Below are positions 8,318-13,530 of a stretch of DNA of 16,943 bases, piece after piece. Numbering within the stretch: position 1 is the stretch's first letter; every line of letters begins with the position of its first letter. Both the position numbers and the translations under genes were made by a program. The notes under the pieces are model-generated. The model saw only the letters and a list, made by a program, of their open reading frames with translations. It did not search any database and had not been told where the DNA came from. Origin of the DNA: Firmicutes bacterium UBA994 (GTDB lineage Bacteria; Bacillota; UBA994); contig DBBC01000076.1 in NCBI GenBank assembly GCA_002292025.1, positions 1 to 16,943 of the forward strand, in the 5' to 3' direction.

Positions 8318-8652
8318 TGGCTCAGCCAAACTTTCAGACGCTTGGCTACAGCAACAAGGTCGCGCTCCATTTCCAAAACGGAGGCTTTAACTGCGCCGCT
8401 TCTGGCAATTACAACATAGAAGTGTCCGCACGCTAGTTGCTTGAGATGCTTGCGCACTACTTCCTTGAGACGTCTTTTGGCGCGATTGCGCACTACGGCT
8501 GTGCCCAGCTTCCTGCCGGCGGAGAAGCCTATGCGCAAATCCCCTTCGCTTGGCAAGACATACATCACCAGAACGCGCGAAGCAGCAGATCTCCCCATCC
8601 CATACACACGGGAAAACTCTGCCCGCTTGCGCAGCCTAAAACGCTTGCGCAT
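8314..8652 (-). CDS. rnpA: Ribonuclease P protein component
   Basis: Basic protein subunit of RNase P that binds the catalytic RNA and pre-tRNA leader during 5' maturation of tRNAs. The 112-residue length is normal. The signature helix RNRAKRRLKE is at 55-64, with the aromatic- and basic-rich strand near the N-terminus (RFRLRKRAEFSRVY) and the family's IGFSAGRKLG strand at 41-50. It starts 6 nt after the rpmH stop and overlaps yidD by 4 nt. The rpmH-rnpA pairing is nearly universal in bacteria. Confidence 0.97.
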   Translation of the reverse strand: MRKRFRLRKRAEFSRVYGMGRSAASRVLVMYVLPSEGDLRIGFSAGRKLGTAVVRNRAKRRLKEVVRKHLKQLACGHFYVVIARSGAVKASVLEMERDLVAVAKRLKVWLSQ

Positions 8653-8658
8653 GTTCTT

Positions 8659-8793
8659 TTATGCCGAGAGAACCTTTCTGCCCTTTAGACGTCGCCGTTT
8701 AAGGACCTTGCGGCCATTAGCTGTACTCATCCGCTCGCGGAACCCATGCACCTTTTTGCGTTGGCGGTTGTTAGGTTGAAATGTGCGCTTCAA
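8659..8793 (-). CDS. rpmH: 50S ribosomal protein L34
   Basis: Ribosomal protein L34 of the large subunit. The frame read on the minus strand gives 44 residues, starting MKRTFQPNNRQRKKVHGF and including the family core MSTANGRKVLKRRRLKGRK. The length and high arginine/lysine content are typical. The start is TTG (8793-8791), the only possible in-frame initiator that gives a complete L34; the only in-frame ATG is at residue 22. A purine-rich GGGAGAG sits about 8 nt upstream. It heads the minus-strand operon behind the promoter at 8843-8871. Confidence 0.97.
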   Translation of the reverse strand: MKRTFQPNNRQRKKVHGFRERMSTANGRKVLKRRRLKGRKVLSA

Positions 8794-8842
8794 TATGTTC
8801 ACTCTCCCTTCAGAGCCTCAAGTCTAGGCAAGTACCGCAGCA

Positions 8843-8871
8843 ATTATACCAAAGGGTTACAACTCGGTCAA
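8843..8871 (-). promoter_or_regulatory. Sigma-A-type promoter of the rpmH operon
   Basis: Read on the minus strand, TTGACC (8866-8871) and a perfect TATAAT (8843-8848) are separated by exactly 17 bp. This is one mismatch from the ideal vegetative promoter. Transcription would begin near 8836, about 40 nt before the rpmH TTG start. It would serve rpmH, rnpA, yidD, yidC and jag, and possibly the genes beyond. Confidence 0.88.
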
Positions 8872-9052
8872 CGCAATGTCATATCCTTTGTCCGCGCCGC
8901 GTGTCCATGTTATGTCTATTATGCACACCTGTGGGTAACCCTGTGGATAAGTTGTGGGTTTTGTGGTATAACTGCGGAGAGTGTCTCACCTCAAGGATTT
9001 ATCTGTATTCTTGTGTCAAAAACACACATATTTTCGCTCCACACACCCGTTC

Positions 9053-9066
9053 TCCACAGCTGTGGA
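9053..9066. repeat. 14-bp palindrome of facing DnaA boxes
   Basis: TCCACAGCTGTGGA is a perfect palindrome. It joins a one-mismatch DnaA box on the plus strand (9050-9058) to another on the minus strand (9061-9069), head to head with 2 bp between them. A third box (9073-9081) follows 3 bp later. Confidence 0.85.
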
Positions 9067-9154
9067 TTATTTTGTGGATATCCTTTTTATCAAACACCCT
9101 CTCAGACCGTCTTCTCGTCTATTGCTCATCTGCTCTTTCCCCTCACCTAAAGCT

Positions 9155-9174
9155 ATCCACATCATGATGTGGAT
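9155..9174. repeat. 20-bp perfect palindrome containing two DnaA boxes
   Basis: The half-site ATCCACATCA is followed by its exact reverse complement TGATGTGGAT. The arms hold one-mismatch DnaA boxes at 9153-9161 (+) and 9168-9176 (-), convergent and 6 bp apart. It lies about 100 bp before the dnaA start codon, so it could serve as an origin sub-site or an operator for DnaA autoregulation. Confidence 0.88.
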
Positions 9175-9275
9175 GATCTGTGGGCAAGTTTCTCTTTGTT
9201 TTTGCACACTACCGGTAGGATTCTGCCAAGTGTGCGTCGAAGAAGTCTTTTCGACCTTTGAGCGGAGGAATGGTA

Positions 9276-10607
9276 ATGTCGATAACCTCGCCTGATCTTT
9301 GGCAAGCCGCCCTAGAGCTTTTACAGACGCATATCGGTAAGCATCAGTTTGACACTTGGCTCTTACCTTGCAAGGCAGTCTCCCTCCAAGGGCAGACAAT
9401 GTACATCTTGGCCTCCACAGAGTTTAATCGCACCTGGCTGGAAACCAACTATTCTGCTGTCGTGCAAAAGGCTTTATCCACAGCTGCGGGAAAAGAAATT
9501 GCCACCAAATTTATCTCCCGCAAGGAAGACGTCCCCCTATCACCGCAAGCGGTAGAACTCCCGCCACAAGAAGATGCGTCATTAGGCCTGATCTCTCGCT
9601 ATGTCTTTGACAGTTTTGTCATTGGTGAGAGTAACCGCTTCGCCCACGCTGCTGCTTTGGCTGTGGCCGAGGCGCCGGGGAAAGCCTATAATCCGCTGTT
9701 TATCTACGGGGGAGTGGGTTTAGGGAAAACTCACCTCATGCATGCCATAGGACATTTTGCCTTGGCCCGCTTTCCTCGCAAGCGAGTGCTGTATCTCTCC
9801 TGCGAAAAGTTCACCAATGACTTTATTGCCTCCATTCAACAGCGCAAGACCACTGAGTTTCGTGCGCGATACCGGTCTATTGACCTCTTACTGATAGACG
9901 ACATCCAGTTTTTGGCTGGTAAAGAACAGACCCAGGAAGAATTTTTCCACACTTTTAACGCTTTACACGGGGCTAATAAACAAATAATCATCTCTAGCGA
10001 CCGTCCGCCTAAGGAAATTGCCACACTAGAAGACAGGTTGCGTTCACGCTTCGAGTGGGGCCTAATCACAGACGTTCAGCCGCCGGACCTCGAAACACGC
10101 GTGGCCATCCTCTGCCAAAAAGCCGAGCAAGAGAAGTTTCGCGTTCCTTTAGAGCTTATGGCTTATATTGCCGCCCGTATTCATAGCAATATTCGCGAGT
10201 TAGAAGGCGCGCTGATTCGTATCATGGCTTACGTGGCTTTTAGTAAGCGTCAAGTGACACGCGAACTCATCGACGAAGTCCTAAAAGGACTTTTCCCGCA
10301 AGAAAAACAGCTATCTATTACCGTAGAAGATATAAAAAAAACCGTAGCCGCTCACTACGGCTTGAAGATAGATGATCTTACCGCCAAGAAGCGCACCCGA
10401 CTTGTCACTCATCCACGACAGGTAGCTATGTATTTGAGCCGTAAATTAACCTCCGCCTCGCTCCCCCGTATCGGTGAAGAATTTGGCGGCAGAGATCACA
10501 CTACGGTTATTCATGCTTGTGAGAGAATAGAAGAAACCATGGCACGTGATATTGCCTTCCAAAAGGTTCTTAGGGAAATCGAAAAAAAATTGTTCTCCCT
10601 GCCCTGA
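9276..10607 (+). CDS. dnaA: Chromosomal replication initiator protein DnaA
   Basis: AAA+ ATPase that binds DnaA boxes, opens the origin and loads the helicase. 443 residues. Domain I (about 1-80) carries the WxxxL...FxTWL pattern. The AAA+ core has Walker A GGVGLGKT (145-152), Walker B LLIDDIQFL (205-213) and the arginine-finger region RLRSRF (254-259). Domain IV has the DNA-binding signature DHTTVIHA (407-414). ATG 9276 is chosen because GGAGG (9264-9268) lies 7 nt upstream; TTG 9258 and ATG 9270 precede or abut that site. The linker domain II is short. A perfect DnaA box lies in the coding region at 9474-9482. Confidence 0.98.
   Translation: MSITSPDLWQAALELLQTHIGKHQFDTWLLPCKAVSLQGQTMYILASTEFNRTWLETNYSAVVQKALSTAAGKEIATKFISRKEDVPLSPQAVELPPQEDASLGLISRYVFDSFVIGESNRFAHAAALAVAEAPGKAYNPLFIYGGVGLGKTHLMHAIGHFALARFPRKRVLYLSCEKFTNDFIASIQQRKTTEFRARYRSIDLLLIDDIQFLAGKEQTQEEFFHTFNALHGANKQIIISSDRPPKEIATLEDRLRSRFEWGLITDVQPPDLETRVAILCQKAEQEKFRVPLELMAYIAARIHSNIRELEGALIRIMAYVAFSKRQVTRELIDEVLKGLFPQEKQLSITVEDIKKTVAAHYGLKIDDLTAKKRTRLVTHPRQVAMYLSRKLTSASLPRIGEEFGGRDHTTVIHACERIEETMARDIAFQKVLREIEKKLFSLP
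9474..9482 (+). promoter_or_regulatory. DnaA box inside dnaA
   Basis: TTATCCACA, a perfect consensus DnaA box, falls within codons 67-69 of dnaA, about 200 bp into the gene. An isolated strong box could add to DnaA titration or extend the origin complex, but a chance match cannot be excluded. Confidence 0.6.
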
Positions 10608-10760
10608 CACTCATCGCATTTTCCCCTGCTAAAATTAACACTCTACCCACAGGTTGATCTGCTCTTATATCTAGGTGTGTCCTCGCATATTTTTTTTCTC
10701 CACATATTCACACCCCCTACGAAAACTACTATGACTTTTACTTAATTTCGTTAACTACTC
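10608..10760. promoter_or_regulatory. oriC: oriC, downstream part with candidate unwinding element
   Basis: The dnaA-dnaN gap opens with AT-rich DNA. Two adjacent one-mismatch DnaA boxes lie at 10696-10704 (TTCTCCACA) and 10704-10712 (ATATTCACA). A C-tract (10713-10717) follows, then in-phase triplets CTA-CGA-AAA-CTA-CTA-TGA-CTT-TTA-CTT (10717-10743) and AT-rich sequence up to 10756. Box, GC-rich tract and CTA/TTA triplets is the layout of the DnaA-trio basal unwinding system of Bacillus-type origins, where DnaA loads onto one strand. A weaker box lies at 10643-10651. The triplet match is imperfect, so this is a strong candidate rather than proof. Confidence 0.7.
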
Positions 10761-10780
10761 ATCCCGTTCAGAGAGCGGCA

Positions 10781-10874
10781 TGATCCACGAAGAACACTAA
10801 AGGGCAAGAAGACATCCGAAAAGATCTCCTTAGTGGCTCTTCGTGTCCTTAGTGGATAATAACTCTTTGCATGC
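10781..10874 (-). repeat. Dispersed repeat element, copy B (dnaA-dnaN gap)
   Basis: This 94-bp stretch is the inverted counterpart of 1786-1852, with about 27 bp of extra internal sequence. It contains internal repeats: CCTTAGTGG occurs at 10828-10836 and 10848-10856, with CTTCGTG between them, and the reverse complement CACGAAG at 10786-10792 followed by CACT. Read on the minus strand it is a degenerate run of 9-bp units such as CACTAAGGA and CACGAAGAG. ATCCAC near one end and GTGGAT near the other form a loose inverted repeat. The segment AGTGGATAA (10851-10859) is one mismatch from a DnaA box. No frame is evident. The remaining 10875-10945 bases hold only the dnaN leader. Confidence 0.7.
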
Positions 10875-10945
10875 CAAGATGCCTGAGTGGTTATTAATTT
10901 AGTGCCTTCTTGGATAATAAAAATCAACAGAACGGAGAGAGAACG

Positions 10946-12055
10946 ATGAGAGCCACCGCCAATCGAGATGACCTAGTCTTTGCCGCCGGCACCGCGGGCC
11001 GCGTCTTAACGTCAAGGACCGGCACTACTCCTCAAGGAATGCGCCTCACGGCGGAGGAGGGGGCACTTTTCTTCACCGCTATAGATAACGAAATGGCCAT
11101 TACCTGTCGTATCAGCGCGCAAGTGCTTGTGTCAGGTGCCATTGTCTTGCCGGGAAGATTGCTCGCGGAGGCCGTGCGACGTTTTCCTGGGAGCGAGGTA
11201 GACCTTGAAGTACTCGAGGGAAGGCACACATTGACATTGCGCAGTGCCTTCTCCGAGCTAGACCTCATAGGTATGCCAGCGACAAATTTCCCAGGGCTAC
11301 CAGAAATAGACGGCTTGTCCACCTTGTCTATTTCCGAGAAATCATTACGTTCCATGTTGCGCCAGACGAGTTTTGCGCTATCCGTTGACGATATGCGCCC
11401 GCTCCTGACAGGTATGTTATGGAACCATACGCCTGGTAAGCTGCGTTTAGTGGCTGCTGACGGTTTTAAGGTGGCATCACGCACGGAAGAAATAGATAAT
11501 GCGGAGGAAAAGCCTTTTCGCGTCGTCGTGCCCGGTCGTACCATTCATGAACTAGAGAGATTGCTCAGTGACAACGAAAATATGGTAGAAATCGCTGTGG
11601 GACGCAACCACATCCTTTTCCAAGTGCAGGACGTGGTGCTGATTTCAAGATTACTTGAGGGGAATTACATTGATGTCGATCGTTTTATGCCGACGGAGTT
11701 TGTCACCCACCTTGTGGTCAAACCCAGAGCTTTGCTCGAAGCACTAGAGCGAAGTGCAATAGTGGCGAAAGATGGCCTGATCGCTACTGTCCGGTTACAT
11801 ATGCGCGATGGTCGACTCATTGTGCGCGCACAGTCGGCTGAGTATGGCAAACACTTTGAAGAGTGGCCTGTGGAGATGCGCGGCGAGGAAATGGACATAC
11901 TTTTCAACATCAAAGTGCTAGCCGAAGTTGTCAAATCCATAGAAGAAGGCGACATCGAACTTTCCTTTACAGGTCAACATGGACCATGCATTGGGCGTAG
12001 CGAAGGCAATCCAAAGAATTACTGGAGTCTGGTTATGCCGGTTAGGCTATCCTGA
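10946..12055 (+). CDS. dnaN: DNA polymerase III beta subunit (sliding clamp)
   Basis: Ring-shaped processivity clamp that tethers DNA polymerase III and many repair proteins to DNA. The 369-residue length and three-fold domain layout fit the family; recognisable segments are the N-terminal MRATANRDDL strand-helix, the central FALSVDDMRPLLTGML segment, and the C-terminal NYWSLVMPVRL end that forms part of the partner-binding pocket. ATG 10946 has GGAG 8 nt upstream; an in-frame TTG at 10910 would add 12 residues that the family lacks. It follows dnaA after a 338-bp gap that holds the downstream origin element and a repeat. Confidence 0.97.
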   Translation: MRATANRDDLVFAAGTAGRVLTSRTGTTPQGMRLTAEEGALFFTAIDNEMAITCRISAQVLVSGAIVLPGRLLAEAVRRFPGSEVDLEVLEGRHTLTLRSAFSELDLIGMPATNFPGLPEIDGLSTLSISEKSLRSMLRQTSFALSVDDMRPLLTGMLWNHTPGKLRLVAADGFKVASRTEEIDNAEEKPFRVVVPGRTIHELERLLSDNENMVEIAVGRNHILFQVQDVVLISRLLEGNYIDVDRFMPTEFVTHLVVKPRALLEALERSAIVAKDGLIATVRLHMRDGRLIVRAQSAEYGKHFEEWPVEMRGEEMDILFNIKVLAEVVKSIEEGDIELSFTGQHGPCIGRSEGNPKNYWSLVMPVRLS

Positions 12056-12057
12056 AA

Positions 12058-12106
12058 GGGAAGTGGGAAATGGGAAGTGAGATGTGAGAAGTGTGAAGTG
12101 GGATGG
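12058..12106 (+). repeat. Degenerate heptanucleotide tandem repeat
   Basis: Seven consecutive 7-bp units close to GRGAAGT run from just after the dnaN stop: GGGAAGT, GGGAAAT, GGGAAGT, GAGATGT, GAGAAGT, GTGAAGT and GGGATGG. A purine-rich G-rich tail continues to about 12133 and supplies the ribosome site AAGGTGG of the next gene. The strand is almost all purine with several GGG runs, so it could form unusual DNA or RNA structure. No coding function is indicated. Confidence 0.85.
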
Positions 12107-12141
12107 GTAGAGATGGGTGTGAATGAAGGTGGGTGACGGTA

Positions 12142-12348
12142 GTGAGGCAAGAAACACAGCTCTACATCACACTGCAGCAGTTTCTTAAGCGAGAGGCAAT
12201 TATCTCTACGGGAGGGCAGGCTAAAGCCTTCTTGCTACATAATGTCGTGCTAGTAAATGGGCAAGCGGAGAAAAGGCGCGGCAGAAAACTTAGGCTGAAT
12301 GACAACGTAACCATCAACAACACAGTTCATATAGTCGATTACATATGA
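12142..12348 (+). CDS. yaaA: S4-domain RNA-binding protein YaaA
   Basis: Small protein of about 68 residues that belongs to the S4 RNA-binding family, found between dnaN and recF in most Bacillota. The S4 pattern is visible: ITLQQFLKRE, then GGQAKAFLLHNVVLVNGQ and RRGRKLRLNDNV. In Bacillus this family has been linked to ribosome assembly. GTG 12142 is preferred since AAGGTGG (12126-12132) is 9 nt upstream; GTG 12133 abuts that site. Its stop overlaps the recF start (ATGA), so the two are translationally coupled. Confidence 0.92.
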   Translation: MRQETQLYITLQQFLKREAIISTGGQAKAFLLHNVVLVNGQAEKRRGRKLRLNDNVTINNTVHIVDYI

Positions 12349-13466
12349 GAGTAGATGAGGTAAGACTTTCCTCTTTCCGTAACTACACGAGCGAAAGAGT
12401 GTCCTTTTCGCCTAGGATAAACTTTGTGGTGGGAAAAAACGGCGAAGGAAAGACAAACTTACTCGAAGCGATCTTTTTTCTTGCCACGACTAAATCCCAT
12501 CGGCAGGCTCTGGAAAAGGATATGGCTAAAATCGGGGAAAATCACTTCCGGGTGTCAGCGCGGATAATAAGCATAGGGGTAGACCGCAATCTAGATTTAA
12601 GGTACGATGCTGTCCTAAGAAAGAAATTTGCGGGTGTGTCGGGTTTCCCGGTCACTAAGTTGCAAGACTTCATCGGCCTTCTCAATGTGGTAATGTTCTC
12701 TCCCGAGGATCTGTCACTAGTCAAAGGTTCCCCCAGTGGCAGACGCAGGTTCTTGGACGTTTTGTTGTGCCAAGTAGACAGGGTTTATCTGCGGCTGCTA
12801 CAGCAGTATACACTGGTACTGCGGCAACGTAACGAGGCACTGCGACTAATCGCGCGCGGTTCACTGAAGCTGTCGGACTTAAAGCCGTGGGACCAGCAAT
12901 TTGCATTTTTAGCCCATAGAATAACGATGCGCCGCTTACAGGCCACGGAGAGACTCTCGGCCAGCTTCAGCACTCTGACGGACGAGATTAATCGCGGCAA
13001 AGAGACGCTGAGTGTCGCGTACACTAGCTCGCTTGGAGCAACTAACGGGAGCTTAAGCATAAACTCATTAGATGTCGACAGTGTCGTGAACGAGCTGGAG
13101 AGACGTCAGCGCGATTGCCTGCGGCGAGGGAACAGCAGCATCGGGCCGCATCGGGATGACCTACGCTTTCTCATCAACGGGTTGCCTGCGGAAGCGTATG
13201 CATCACAAGGACAACAAAGGACGGCTGTACTAGGGCTCAAGCTAGCGGAACTCAAGTATATGCAAGAAGTGACCGGGGATTGCCCGGTACTGCTTTTGGA
13301 TGACGTGTTGTCAGAGCTAGACAAAAGCCGACGGCAGATGCTCGTGCAAGCACTAAAGAGCGACGTTCAAGCCATCATCACCGGCACGGACGAAAGAGAC
13401 CTTTCGCTACAAGGAGTGGAACCCTCCCAAGTAATGCGCGTTGAGCGCGGAAAGGTGGTCGTTTGA
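12345..13466 (+). CDS. recF: DNA replication and repair protein RecF
   Basis: SMC-like ATPase that acts with RecO and RecR to load RecA at single-strand gaps. The 373-residue protein has Walker A GKNGEGKT (30-37), the N-terminal SFRNY motif common to RecF, the ABC signature SQGQQRTA (287-294) and Walker B with VLLLDDVLSELD (about 315-326). It overlaps yaaA by 4 nt. A 64-bp gap separates it from gyrB; no remB-like small gene is present there, unlike Bacillus subtilis. Confidence 0.97.
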   Translation: MRVDEVRLSSFRNYTSERVSFSPRINFVVGKNGEGKTNLLEAIFFLATTKSHRQALEKDMAKIGENHFRVSARIISIGVDRNLDLRYDAVLRKKFAGVSGFPVTKLQDFIGLLNVVMFSPEDLSLVKGSPSGRRRFLDVLLCQVDRVYLRLLQQYTLVLRQRNEALRLIARGSLKLSDLKPWDQQFAFLAHRITMRRLQATERLSASFSTLTDEINRGKETLSVAYTSSLGATNGSLSINSLDVDSVVNELERRQRDCLRRGNSSIGPHRDDLRFLINGLPAEAYASQGQQRTAVLGLKLAELKYMQEVTGDCPVLLLDDVLSELDKSRRQMLVQALKSDVQAIITGTDERDLSLQGVEPSQVMRVERGKVVV

Positions 13467-13530
13467 CGCAGACGTAAGAGCTTCTTTGTGGCGAATGAAC
13501 GAGACTAGTAAACAAAGCGGACGGTGAAAC

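Larger units (their letters stand above)
8895..9275. promoter_or_regulatory. oriC: oriC, upstream DnaA-box cluster
   Basis: The interval between rpmH and dnaA holds no gene but many copies of the DnaA box TTATNCACA. Perfect matches: 8919-8927 (+) and 8942-8950 (-). One-mismatch boxes: 8930-8938 (-), 9050-9058 (+), 9061-9069 (-), 9073-9081 (-), 9153-9161 (+) and 9168-9176 (-). Weaker ones lie at 8954-8962 and 8962-8970. AT-rich stretches separate the clusters (about 8995-9035 and 9067-9095). The boxes lie exactly where the gene orientation switches, as at known Bacillota origins, and probably also serve DnaA autoregulation. No dnaA promoter could be fixed with confidence. Confidence 0.9.

Noticed and set aside
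9258..9275. TTG 9258 or ATG 9270 as dnaA start
   Set aside because: The GGAGG ribosome site (9264-9268) lies after or directly against these codons; ATG 9276 is correctly spaced.
8746..9295. Several plus-strand frames and one minus-strand frame across the origin
   Set aside because: They run through DnaA boxes and the rpmH gene, are mutually overlapping and encode nothing recognisable.
12645..12656. Possible Noc-binding site in recF (TTTCCCGG)
   Set aside because: Only half of the ATTTCCCGGGAAAT palindrome is present.
13480..13521. Inverted repeat CTTTGT/ACAAAG between recF and gyrB as a terminator
   Set aside because: The stem is only 6 bp with a loop of more than 20 nt and no T-run follows.
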